From assembly GCA_000702025.1 (NCBI GenBank), contig JNKJ01000025.1, positions 44,216 through 108,215 on the forward strand: 64,000 bases of DNA. The letters run 5' to 3'. Positions within the stretch are counted from its first letter, which is position 1, and the number at the start of each line of letters is the position of its first letter. The DNA comes from Blautia schinkii DSM 10518. GTDB taxonomy: Bacteria; Bacillota; Clostridia; Lachnospirales; Lachnospiraceae. A model generated the notes under the pieces. The model did not search any database. It worked only from the letters and a program-made list of their open reading frames with translations, and was not told the origin of the DNA. Below, one piece after another: positions 1 to 7,394 of this stretch. The position numbers were made by a program, and so were the translations under genes.

Positions 1-337
1 ACTGCTCACAGGCAGCAATGATATACTCTTTTGACAGATTATATGATTCGCTCACGAAATACGGCCTTCTCAGGGAATCGTACACAATCCCACCCTTTGT
101 TATAATCTCCATTCTCGTACGCAGGGCAGGTTCCAATTTAAGCATCTCGCCAAAATAACGCTCACATTCTCCCTGCCCATAGATATCCGCATGGTCGAAA
201 GTGGTAAGGCCGAGTTCCAGATATTCATTAACTCTGTTTAATAATTCCTGCCGGTCTAATCCCCACTCCATAAGATTCATGGTACCTACCGCCACAGGGG
301 CTATGTCAAAATCCCTACATAACGTAATCCTATCCAT
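1..337 (-). CDS. Aldo/keto reductase, N-terminal part (cut by window edge)
   Basis: Reading the minus strand from an ATG at 337 gives MDRITLCRDFDIAPVAVGTM, then a TTFDHADIYGQGECERYFG stretch. That matches the N-terminal beta strand and the D-x-A-x-x-Y(G) active-site segment of NADPH-dependent aldo/keto reductases (Asp and Tyr of the catalytic tetrad; the Lys and His are beyond or at the edge). The start follows a GGGGAGG-like site. It lies 16 bases after the aldolase gene on the same strand and so is probably the last visible gene of the sugar operon, likely reducing or oxidising a sugar-derived carbonyl. The C-terminal two thirds are outside the window, so the substrate cannot be judged. Confidence 0.85.
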   Translation of the reverse strand, partial: MDRITLCRDFDIAPVAVGTMNLMEWGLDRQELLNRVNEYLELGLTTFDHADIYGQGECERYFGEMLKLEPALRTRMEIITKGGIVYDSLRRPYFVSESYNLSKEYIIAACEQ

Positions 338-353
338 TCCGATTCCTCCCCAT

Positions 354-1226
354 TTATACCTTATCCGGCAAAATATTCTTCGCCAGCAATCTCATTTTAT
401 GCTCCGCAAAGTCCGCCAGCCTTTCGTAAGCAGGTGCATACATATTTGCAACAGAATAGCCAAAACCATCCCCGCTTTGAACATGTGCCGTACTTTCGCC
501 TACCACGCGTACCAGGTCCGTTGCCAGATTCACCTTGGTGATTCCATAATTAACAGCCTCCTGTACCTTATCCTCCGGGGTACCGGAACCTCCATGCATC
601 ACCAACGGTATAGAAACCCGGCTGTGGATTTTCTGAAGTCTTGGTATATTAATATGAGGCGGAAAATGATATTCCCCATGGACAGTTCCAATAGACACCG
701 CTAACAAATCAATTCCCGTTTTCTCCACAAAGACGGCAGCCTCTTCAGGGTCTGTCTGCAATGCCTCCTCCTGGCTAAGAGAAAGCTTCTGTTCGCATCC
801 TGCAATTTTCCCCAATTCCCCTTCTACGGTAACTCCATAGCGATGTGCATACTCCACCACCCTGGCGGTACGTTCTATATTTTCTTCCAAATCATATGCT
901 GAAGCATCTATCATTACCGATTTAAACCCAGCGTCAATAGCCTGACAAATCTTATCGTAGTCCCTGAAATGGTCTGCATGGAGTATGACCGGCACATCCA
1001 CCTCCCCGGCAATAGTTTTTGCCGCCGCTACGGCATTGTCAAGCCCCCCGAAAAATTTCACTTCCGCATCGCCGATGATATACAGCATAGGCAGTCCAAG
1101 CTTCTGAGCTACCTGTGCAATAGCACGGCCATAAGCATAAGTCCATATACAAAATCCGCCCAACGCATATTTCCGTTCTCTGGCATCCACCAGATAATCC
1201 TTTAATGGTGACAATTCTCTCTTCAT
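354..1226 (-). CDS. Class II (zinc-type) fructose/tagatose-bisphosphate aldolase family protein
   Basis: This 290-residue protein has the usual size of class II ketose-bisphosphate aldolases, cytoplasmic TIM-barrel enzymes that split a ketose 1,6-bisphosphate into dihydroxyacetone phosphate and an aldehyde. Visible signatures are VILHADHF (zinc-binding His segment, usually HLDH), TVEGELGKIAG, the HGEYHFPP segment, PLVMHGGSGTPED (zinc ligand His and phosphate loop) and KVNLATDL. The ATG follows AAGGA with 6-base spacing. It lies just downstream of a PfkB kinase, so the pair probably phosphorylates and then cleaves the sugar imported by the upstream ABC transporter. The substitution of Ala in HADH suggests it is not the housekeeping FbaA. 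The exact sugar is not readable from sequence. Confidence 0.9.
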   Translation of the reverse strand: MKRELSPLKDYLVDARERKYALGGFCIWTYAYGRAIAQVAQKLGLPMLYIIGDAEVKFFGGLDNAVAAAKTIAGEVDVPVILHADHFRDYDKICQAIDAGFKSVMIDASAYDLEENIERTARVVEYAHRYGVTVEGELGKIAGCEQKLSLSQEEALQTDPEEAAVFVEKTGIDLLAVSIGTVHGEYHFPPHINIPRLQKIHSRVSIPLVMHGGSGTPEDKVQEAVNYGITKVNLATDLVRVVGESTAHVQSGDGFGYSVANMYAPAYERLADFAEHKMRLLAKNILPDKV

Positions 1227-1247
1227 TGTAAATCCTTTCCCTCTGTC

Positions 1248-2195
1248 TCAGAGTCTATCTCTATGTAATATTTCATAAACCTGCTGTTTGTCCTTTAAAG
1301 CGGAAACCGCCCCTGCACCAGTGACGCTCACCGCTGCCGCCCCATTGGCAAACAAGGCTGCCTGCTGGAAATCCAAGCCTTGGAGCACTGCCGCCATAAA
1401 AGCCCCGGTGAAATTATCTCCTGCTCCTGTGGTATCGCAAACCTGCTTCTGGCAAAAGGCCGGAATCCGCTCCCGATATCCTTTCTCCGCCAAATAACAG
1501 CCCTGCTCCCCTAATTTGATAATTACATGTGTGGCTCCGCGGCTCAAAAAAGTCTCCGCCATTTTATCTACATCCATAGTTTCTGCCAAATATGATGCCT
1601 CTTCGTAGCTTGGTACAAAATAATCAATATAGGGCAGATTGCGGAACACCAAATCTCTTCCCTTGCCATATGCATCACTGGCTGTATCTGCGGTTATCAT
1701 TGCCCCTGCATCCTTGGCTGTCCGGAAAATCTTCTCCTCCCCCTTCCCGTCCAGCCCCGGAAGAAAATAAAAGCTACCATAGCTGACCATCCGGGTCCGT
1801 TTTAAAAGCTCAAGGTCCACATCCTCCAATGTAAAATTGTGGATATTATCCCCCTCTCTTGTAAGAAAATTGCGGTTCCCGTCTGGCTTCACAAGAGCAA
1901 TTGTCACCATGGTAGCCTCCTCTGCCACCTGCACCCAGGTATCGGCAATTCCTTCTCTGCGAAGCACCTCCATAAGATATTGTCCGTATGTATCATCACC
2001 CACCCGGGAACACAACGCTGCCCGACAGCCTAATCGTTTTGCGATTACTGCCTGAGTCATAGCTCCTCCTCCGGAGGATATGCCCAATTCCTTAAGCAGG
2101 GTAGCATCCCTTGTAAATAACGACTCGTCCACTTCTCTTACAACCATGTCATAAGCCATCATTCCCACTGCCACAATATCGTAATCCTTTTCCAT
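1248..2195 (-). CDS. PfkB/ribokinase-family carbohydrate kinase
   Basis: The protein has the ribokinase fold of ATP-dependent sugar kinases. The signatures are ISSGGGAMTQAVIAKRLG (substrate-binding glycines and PfkB signature 1 area) and CDTTGAGDNFTGAFMAA (PfkB signature 2, anion hole plus catalytic Asp) near the C-terminus. I chose the ATG at 2195 because GGAG lies 6 bases upstream of it; a TTG at 2225 would add ten residues (open frame to 325 residues) and has a GAAGAG site, so it remains possible. The gene sits between the ABC permease genes and the aldolase in one operon. It probably phosphorylates the imported sugar or a ketose phosphate to give the bisphosphate cleaved by the aldolase. 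Confidence 0.88.
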   Translation of the reverse strand: MEKDYDIVAVGMMAYDMVVREVDESLFTRDATLLKELGISSGGGAMTQAVIAKRLGCRAALCSRVGDDTYGQYLMEVLRREGIADTWVQVAEEATMVTIALVKPDGNRNFLTREGDNIHNFTLEDVDLELLKRTRMVSYGSFYFLPGLDGKGEEKIFRTAKDAGAMITADTASDAYGKGRDLVFRNLPYIDYFVPSYEEASYLAETMDVDKMAETFLSRGATHVIIKLGEQGCYLAEKGYRERIPAFCQKQVCDTTGAGDNFTGAFMAAVLQGLDFQQAALFANGAAAVSVTGAGAVSALKDKQQVYEILHRDRL

Positions 2196-2243
2196 CCGTC
2201 TCTCCACTAATTCGTAATTTTTCAAATACTCTTCACTGATGCC

Positions 2244-3074
2244 TTAATTTTTCACACTCCCTGCTGTCATTCCCTCCACAAAGTATTTCTGGAAAAACAG
2301 GAACGCAATGATCAAGGGAATACTAGCCATCACAGACAAAGCCATCATTTCATTATATTGTGTCGTATACTGTCCTATCAGCATCCCAATCCCCACCGGA
2401 AGCGTCCTGGCTGCCGTATCTGATGTAAGTATGGTTGCATACAAAAATTCATTCCATGCCAGGATAAACGTATATACAGCGGTTGCCACTATTCCCGGCG
2501 CAGACACAGGAATAATGATCTGAAAAAATGTACGCAGTCTTGTGCACCCGTCCATTATGGCTGCTTCATCAATCTCTACAGGTATGGTAGAAATAAAATC
2601 CCTCATCATTAAAATAGAAAAGGGTAAAGCAAAGGATATGTCCACAATCACCAAAGCTGTCCTCGTGTTATATAACCCCATTTTGGAAATAACCAGAAAA
2701 TAAGGAACACTGAGCAAAACTAATGGAAACATCTGCGTCAGCAACAGATACAGCACAGTAAACCGTTTCCCACGGAAGGTAAACCGTGAAAGTCCATACC
2801 CCGCCAGCATTGCCAGAAAAACGCTAAGCACTGTCACCGAAATTGTCACAATATAGCTGTTAAGAAAAAGGCGCATCATGTCCGGCTTTCCCATTATCGT
2901 CAGATATGGTTTGATCGTCGCTGTCTCCGGAAAAATCCTTGTAGGGATAGTAAACACTTCATTATTGTTACGGATTGATATCAGAAACATCCAGGCCAGC
3001 GGAAAAATGATAATTGCTGAAAATACCAATAAAAGAATTGTCACGGAAATCTTCCGCATTTTCTGCTTTCTCAT
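2244..3074 (-). CDS. Sugar ABC transporter permease (MalG type)
   Basis: An integral membrane subunit of a CUT1-type carbohydrate importer, with about six hydrophobic segments. The EAA loop that docks on the ATPase is EIDEAAIMDGCTRLRTFFQI, and the protein ends in the familiar FVEGMTAGSVKN tail of MalG-type permeases. The first ATG at 3080 overlaps the TGA of the upstream permease gene, but the AAGGAGG site is better spaced from the ATG at 3074, which I use. It works with the permease and binding protein immediately upstream. No ATPase gene is present in the cluster, so a shared MsmX-like ATPase elsewhere is likely (inference). Confidence 0.92.
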   Translation of the reverse strand: MRKQKMRKISVTILLLVFSAIIIFPLAWMFLISIRNNNEVFTIPTRIFPETATIKPYLTIMGKPDMMRLFLNSYIVTISVTVLSVFLAMLAGYGLSRFTFRGKRFTVLYLLLTQMFPLVLLSVPYFLVISKMGLYNTRTALVIVDISFALPFSILMMRDFISTIPVEIDEAAIMDGCTRLRTFFQIIIPVSAPGIVATAVYTFILAWNEFLYATILTSDTAARTLPVGIGMLIGQYTTQYNEMMALSVMASIPLIIAFLFFQKYFVEGMTAGSVKN

Positions 3075-3076
3075 CC

Positions 3077-4027
3077 TCATTCCTCCTTCCGCAGCGAACG
3101 TCTGATATATATTGCCGAAAACGCAAGCATCAGAAGCAGCATAATAACAGCCGTTGCAGATGCATTTCCATAGTCCAGCTTTTTAAAAGCCGCAGAATAG
3201 ATCAAGGTAGACATCACCTCTGTTTTATTCATAGGCCCCCCGCCCGTCATAATATAAATCAAATCAAAGGAACGGAAATCCCATATAAACTGCAGGGTTC
3301 CCACTGTAAAAATCACATTTTTAATCTGGGGAAGTACCACGTAAAAAAATACCTGCAAGGAATTAGCCCCATCCACAATCGCTGCTTCTTTAATATCCTC
3401 ACTCACCGTCTGCATTCCCGCCAAAAGCATCAGCATGGCAAAGGGAAAGCTTCTCCATACATTCGTAAATACTACAGCAAGAAGAGCAAACCGCTCATCC
3501 CCGAACCAGCCAATCACATCTGTTATAATCCCAAGCTTCATCAGCAACCAGTTAATAATGCCAAAAGGATTCAGCATAATAACCCATAATGCAGATACCA
3601 CCGCACTTGAAAACAGCCAGGGAAGAAGAAGTGTGGTTCGAAGCACTCCTCGCAGCCAGGGATGGATTTTCGCAGAGAGAAGCGCTGCAAATAATAATGC
3701 CAGCAGCAAAATCAGCGAAACCGATACTATGGTAAAAAGAACTGTATTGCCTATTGCATTCCAGAACAGGCTGTCCTTAAAAATATCCAGGTAATTGCCC
3801 AAACCGTAAAACTTGGGACTCGTAAATTTAGAGTAATCATAGAAGCTCATTTTCACAACCTGTAGAAGCGGATACCCGGTAACAGCCAGAAGAAGGACCA
3901 TACCTGGCGCCACAAATCCAGTTCCTTTAGAAATTTCAAAAGCATTTTTTCTTCGGATTCTTTTCACAGTGTACCCCCATTTCCGCCGGGAGCCACCGCA
4001 GAATTTCATCTGGCGGCGGCTTCCCAC
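3077..4027 (-). CDS. Sugar ABC transporter permease (MalF type)
   Basis: A MalF-type permease of a CUT1 carbohydrate importer, about six membrane segments with the first at about residues 36-56. The EAA docking motif is DIKEAAIVDGANSLQVFFYV and the following GGGPMNKTEVMSTLIY stretch is typical of this subunit. The open frame starts at a GTG (4027) preceded by AAGGA with 6-base spacing. A second GTG further in, opening VKRIRRKN after a GGGGG site, would give a more usual N-terminus, so the start is uncertain. The stop overlaps the first possible start of the partner permease, indicating coupled translation. Confidence 0.9.
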   Translation of the reverse strand: MGSRRQMKFCGGSRRKWGYTVKRIRRKNAFEISKGTGFVAPGMVLLLAVTGYPLLQVVKMSFYDYSKFTSPKFYGLGNYLDIFKDSLFWNAIGNTVLFTIVSVSLILLLALLFAALLSAKIHPWLRGVLRTTLLLPWLFSSAVVSALWVIMLNPFGIINWLLMKLGIITDVIGWFGDERFALLAVVFTNVWRSFPFAMLMLLAGMQTVSEDIKEAAIVDGANSLQVFFYVVLPQIKNVIFTVGTLQFIWDFRSFDLIYIMTGGGPMNKTEVMSTLIYSAAFKKLDYGNASATAVIMLLLMLAFSAIYIRRSLRKEE

Positions 4028-4049
4028 AGTTCTTCCTTATTATTCACTC

Positions 4050-5321
4050 CTATTTCCCAAGCTCCTCAAACGCCTCATTCCACACTGCCGCCGCTTCATT
4101 CAGTGCTTCCTGTGCAGTCTTATTTCCCGAAATAAATTCCTGTACCTGTATGGTGAATGCTTTGCGTAATTCATCAGACTGAGGCATTCCTAAATCCGGA
4201 TTAACAGCAATTCCGTTGTAAGCCTCTGCAAAAACCTTCATATACTCATCCTCCTGAATAAGCGGAGAATTTAAAACAGATTTGTTTGGCGGGAAAATCC
4301 CAATATCAGCAAGCTGAGTCTGCCCTTCCTCGCCCGCAAGCCAACTAATAAATGTCCACGCTGCCTGGGGGTTCTCACAATTTGAGGAAATGCCCATACA
4401 GCCGCCGCTGGCAGTAGTTGCCTCCTGTTTTCCGGCAGGCATAGGAACCACACCGAATTCCAATTCTGGATTGGCCGTCTTCTGAATGCCCACACCCCAG
4501 GGGCCTTCAATCATAAAGGCTATATTCCCAGCCGAAAAGTTCGCCCTTTTCTCTTCTTCTCCTGCACTTAGTTCACCAGGAGTCATGACCTTGGCATCAA
4601 GGAGCTTTTTATAAAATTCCATGCCCTCCACTCCGGCCTCCGTGTTGAAAGCAGCCTTAGTTCCTTCCGTAAGCGCTGCCCCTGCCTGAAGCATATATGG
4701 CCATACTTCATATGTAATACAGGTAGCCGGCTCTGTCTCCATGTTACCGGTAAATGCGTAAATACCTTTTTCCGGATCAGTTACTTTCACTGCTGCATCA
4801 TATAACTCATCCCAATTAGTGGGAGGCTCAATACCTGCATCAGAAAGTATCTGTTTGTTATAAAACAGTGCAATGGTTCCGCTGTCAAAAGGAAGCGCGT
4901 AATGTGCTCCGTCATATTCTGTCCAGAGCGGGCCCTCTATGTCTGATTTAAACTTATCATCCATGTTTTCGTAATACTCATCTATGGGAATAATAATCCC
5001 ATTACTCGCAAATTCCAGATACCAGGGAGAATTGACAGGAATCACATCCGGCATCTGCCCCGACGCACTCAGAGTGAGGATTTTATCATGCACCTGATCA
5101 TAGGGCATGTCCTGCACCTCAACCTTGACCTCCGGATGAGCCTCATGAAAGGCATCCATCACTTTGTCAAAATTTTCTTCCCCCAATTCGCTGCGTTTCC
5201 ATGTGAGAAATGTTATTTCCGCCGGCTCCTCAGAATTATTTTCTTCTGCCAGAACCATACTGGCAGGTAAAGTACAGAGCATTACTGCACTAAGCATTGC
5301 TGCAATCGCTTTTTTCTTCAT
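4050..5321 (-). CDS. Extracellular sugar-binding protein of ABC transporter
   Basis: A family 1 solute-binding protein of about 423 residues that captures the sugar outside the membrane. From the ATG at 5321 (GGGAGG with 6-base spacing) the N-terminus MKKKAIAAMLSAVMLC is a clear signal peptide, with a likely cleavage after SMVLA. I see no good lipobox, which is unusual for a Gram-positive binding protein. The mature part has the expected MPDVIPVNSPWYLEFASNG and LFYNKQILSDAGIEPPTNWD segments. It is the first transporter gene after the DeoR gene and is expected to be the most highly expressed gene of the operon. The ligand cannot be inferred from sequence. Confidence 0.92.
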   Translation of the reverse strand: MKKKAIAAMLSAVMLCTLPASMVLAEENNSEEPAEITFLTWKRSELGEENFDKVMDAFHEAHPEVKVEVQDMPYDQVHDKILTLSASGQMPDVIPVNSPWYLEFASNGIIIPIDEYYENMDDKFKSDIEGPLWTEYDGAHYALPFDSGTIALFYNKQILSDAGIEPPTNWDELYDAAVKVTDPEKGIYAFTGNMETEPATCITYEVWPYMLQAGAALTEGTKAAFNTEAGVEGMEFYKKLLDAKVMTPGELSAGEEEKRANFSAGNIAFMIEGPWGVGIQKTANPELEFGVVPMPAGKQEATTASGGCMGISSNCENPQAAWTFISWLAGEEGQTQLADIGIFPPNKSVLNSPLIQEDEYMKVFAEAYNGIAVNPDLGMPQSDELRKAFTIQVQEFISGNKTAQEALNEAAAVWNEAFEELGK

Positions 5322-5397
5322 AAATACCCTCCCATTATTCATCATATATGTGTTTGCGGAATCCCGGCCGTCGCCGGAACCTCCTCTTTCTTGAAAC

Positions 5398-5416
5398 GGG
5401 AATCGTAATAATTCCC
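5398..5416. promoter_or_regulatory. Inverted repeat in leader of the sugar operon
   Basis: GGGAAT and ATTCCC form a perfect 6-base inverted repeat around a 7-base loop, 77 bases before the binding-protein start. It could be an RNA hairpin in the leader or a protein site. Nothing else supports either reading. Confidence 0.35.
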
Positions 5417-5426
5417 CATATAAAAA

Positions 5427-5438
5427 CTATCATGATAG
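5427..5438. promoter_or_regulatory. Palindrome CTATCATGATAG, candidate DeoR operator
   Basis: A perfect 12-base palindrome lies 14 bases past the deoR stop and 106 bases before the binding-protein start. Its TCATGATA core recurs at 6511-6518 and, as CCATGATA, at 6522-6529 upstream of deoR. The same core on both sides of a repressor gene suggests that the DeoR protein controls its own gene and the transporter operon. On the minus strand it is followed by TTTTT, so a very weak terminator is an alternative. Confidence 0.5.
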
Positions 5439-5451
5439 ATTTTTAACTTTT

Positions 5452-6246
5452 TTAATTTTTTCCCAACTGGGCAATATGCAACCGGCACATATCCTCCAGC
5501 CTGTCCTTTACTTCCGGCTGGATACCACTGTCCGTGATGATATGATATTCCTTCTTAAGCTCGCATAGACGTATACTTGCCTTACCATCTTTTTTATTAA
5601 GCTTTGAAGAGTCTGCCAAAAAGTATATCTCTTTTCCGGATTTCAGTATTTCCTTTTTATTTCCATATTCCAGAAAATCATTCACTGAAAATCCACTGTC
5701 AAAATTAAATTCTGTCACTCCCAAAAACACTTTATTTGCATATATCATCTGAAACATCGTATCGAAAAACGGATTGGACAGGCAGGCTGTTTTAGCCCGG
5801 TAAGTTCCGCCCGAAAGTATGGTAGTGATACCCTCCCGGTTCTCCAGCTCCTCCGCAATATTTACAGCAGTAACCACCGCTGTGATTCCCCGTTTGCCAT
5901 ATAGGGCACGAGCTAACTGAACTGTGGTTGAGCCGCTGTCAATAATAATGGTTTCCCCATGAAGTACCAGTGATGCTGCAAACTGACCAATCGCCTTCTT
6001 TTCCTCCAGATTAATCTGGGAATGTATTTCATACCGTTGATTTAAGTATAGAGGGTCATCATCCACCAGCTTGGCTCCGCCCCGGATGCGGACAATTTTA
6101 TTCTTCTCTTCTAAATCTTTCAAATCCCTGCGGATAGTGATTTCCGATACAAACAGTTCCTCTGCTAAATCCTGTACAATCACAAATTCACGTTCCTTAA
6201 GGATATTTAGTATCTCATTCTGCCGTTCACTTATCATGCCTGACAT
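5452..6246 (-). CDS. DeoR/GlpR-family transcriptional regulator
   Basis: A 264-residue regulator. Residues about 5-60 form the DeoR winged helix: ISERQNEILNILKE, then EELFVSEITIRRDLKDLEE and IVRIRGGAK. The rest is the sugar-phosphate sensing domain, seen from GQFAASLVLHGETIIIDSGS and TVQLARAL onward. Members usually repress sugar catabolic operons and are released by a phosphorylated intermediate. The gene is first in the minus-strand operon, so it probably controls the genes at 1-5.3 kb. The ATG at 6246 follows a GTG; both are possible starts behind AGGGAAG. Confidence 0.92.
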   Translation of the reverse strand: MSGMISERQNEILNILKEREFVIVQDLAEELFVSEITIRRDLKDLEEKNKIVRIRGGAKLVDDDPLYLNQRYEIHSQINLEEKKAIGQFAASLVLHGETIIIDSGSTTVQLARALYGKRGITAVVTAVNIAEELENREGITTILSGGTYRAKTACLSNPFFDTMFQMIYANKVFLGVTEFNFDSGFSVNDFLEYGNKKEILKSGKEIYFLADSSKLNKKDGKASIRLCELKKEYHIITDSGIQPEVKDRLEDMCRLHIAQLGKN

Positions 6247-6249
6247 CAC

Positions 6250-6640
6250 TTCCCTTGCTATTTCTTATCATATTGTTATCCTTTTCTTGTCTCTAATATA
6301 TTGCAGATTTTTTGATTTGTAAAGTTCAGTTTTTTGATAATTTTGATAATTTCTCGAACTTTTCCTATAAGTTTAATCAAAAAACATTCTTTTTATCATC
6401 TAATTATCACACTTGTTTTTTCTATTCTCACCACTATTGAAACATAAATGCACAATCTTCAACTATTAACCAACATCTCCGTGATTTTATCTTAAAACAT
6501 ATTAAAACAGTCATGATAATTCCATGATAAAAATTGATAATTTGTAACGTCTCTATGACATTGAACGCCACGGTGTGTACATCCAATTATTTCCACCCTG
6601 CGTTTTATCATCTTTGAGAACTTTAAACCATTAACGATAT
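6250..6640. promoter_or_regulatory. AT-rich region upstream of deoR with repeated TGATAA motifs
   Basis: No gene is visible in about 390 bases. The stretch is very AT-rich and carries repeated TGATAA-type sequences: 6335-6340 and 6344-6349, TCATGATAA at 6511-6519, CCATGATAA at 6522-6530 and ATTGATAA at 6533-6540. They match the core of the palindrome at 5427. I read this as the promoter and operator region of the deoR-led operon. No clear -35/-10 pair could be fixed. Confidence 0.45.
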
Positions 6641-6649
6641 TAGCAATCA

Positions 6650-6687
6650 AAAATGACCACCTCCCTTCAAAGGATTGTGGTCATTTT
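6650..6687 (-). terminator. Rho-independent terminator after the flavin-type oxidase gene
   Basis: AAAATGACCAC and GTGGTCATTTT form a perfect 11-base stem with a 16-base loop, flanked by T-rich sequence on both strands. It lies about 105 bases after the stop of the gene at 6792-7247. Confidence 0.75.
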
Positions 6688-6791
6688 CTTTAATACTATC
6701 ATCCTGAACTAGCCTCTAATATCCGGTAGTACATTTTTTTCTAATATTCGATCATCAGAAAGCTTGGGGAACAAAATTTCAAAGGAAAATA

Positions 6792-7247
6792 TTATTCCCC
6801 AACATATTCTATTTTAGAATATTTGCTATTTATAAAATCATAGGATTCTACAAATGGCACCCCATTCTCATATATCCATCTCTGTACGAAAGTAGGGCTA
6901 ACCTCGAAAAGTCTCTCATTACCTAAATGCGTATAACACTTATAAGAGCCAGGAAAATATGTTTCATACATTTTGCAAAACTCTGCATTTTCAATGGGTA
7001 CGCCAACCTCCTCACAAATGCCTTCTATCTGAACTTCATCCATACATAAAGCCACCTGTGGATTTTCCTTTAACTGTTTACACTTTCGGAATGTAACGTC
7101 TGTTTGAAAATAGAATTTTCCATCAATGATAATAATACTCATCATTCTCGATGTAACTTTTTGATTGGCGGCTGTGGACAACACCATCTTTCTGTGGTTT
7201 CCAATGCGTCCAAATAACTCCTTGCACACCTCTTCAAATCTATCCAT
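6792..7247 (-). CDS. Pyridoxamine 5'-phosphate oxidase family (FMN-binding split barrel) protein
   Basis: A 151-residue protein of the size of small split-barrel flavoproteins. The pattern KMVLSTAANQKVTSRMMSIIIIDGKFYFQT, then FRKCKQLKENPQVALCMD, fits the FMN-binding half of PNPOx-like proteins, where the second strand carries the flavin contact and the KxKQLKENP helix follows. Such proteins are often general flavin reductases or haem/F420-like binders rather than true pyridoxamine oxidases, so no substrate is proposed. It is a single gene with its own terminator. The ATG at 7247 follows AGGAGGAATT. Confidence 0.8.
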   Translation of the reverse strand: MDRFEEVCKELFGRIGNHRKMVLSTAANQKVTSRMMSIIIIDGKFYFQTDVTFRKCKQLKENPQVALCMDEVQIEGICEEVGVPIENAEFCKMYETYFPGSYKCYTHLGNERLFEVSPTFVQRWIYENGVPFVESYDFINSKYSKIEYVGE

Positions 7248-7340
7248 AGCTAATTCCTCCTGAGATATATTTAATACTTTTTAACACGGATGCTCTGGTA
7301 TCATTATAACATACATGTCCCTTCCACATCAAAAGCATTT

Positions 7341-7380
7341 AAAAAGGATTGACATCAACAATCGATATCAATCCTTTTTA
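7341..7380 (-). terminator. Rho-independent terminator after the glycosyl hydrolase operon
   Basis: AAAAAGGATTGA pairs with TCAATCCTTTTT around a short loop, starting 15 bases past the stop at 7395. On the minus strand the stem is followed by TTTTTAAA. It ends the transport/hydrolase operon. Confidence 0.8.
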
Positions 7381-7394
7381 TTACCAAACTGCTA

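Noticed and set aside
3014..3589. 191-codon plus frame over the permease genes
   Set aside because: Antisense shadow of two clear permease genes; no domain and no ribosome site.
5240..5321. Lipoprotein signal in the two sugar-binding proteins
   Set aside because: The cysteines in VMLC and SMMC do not fit a lipobox and lie too early; a signal peptidase I site after ALA/VQA fits better.
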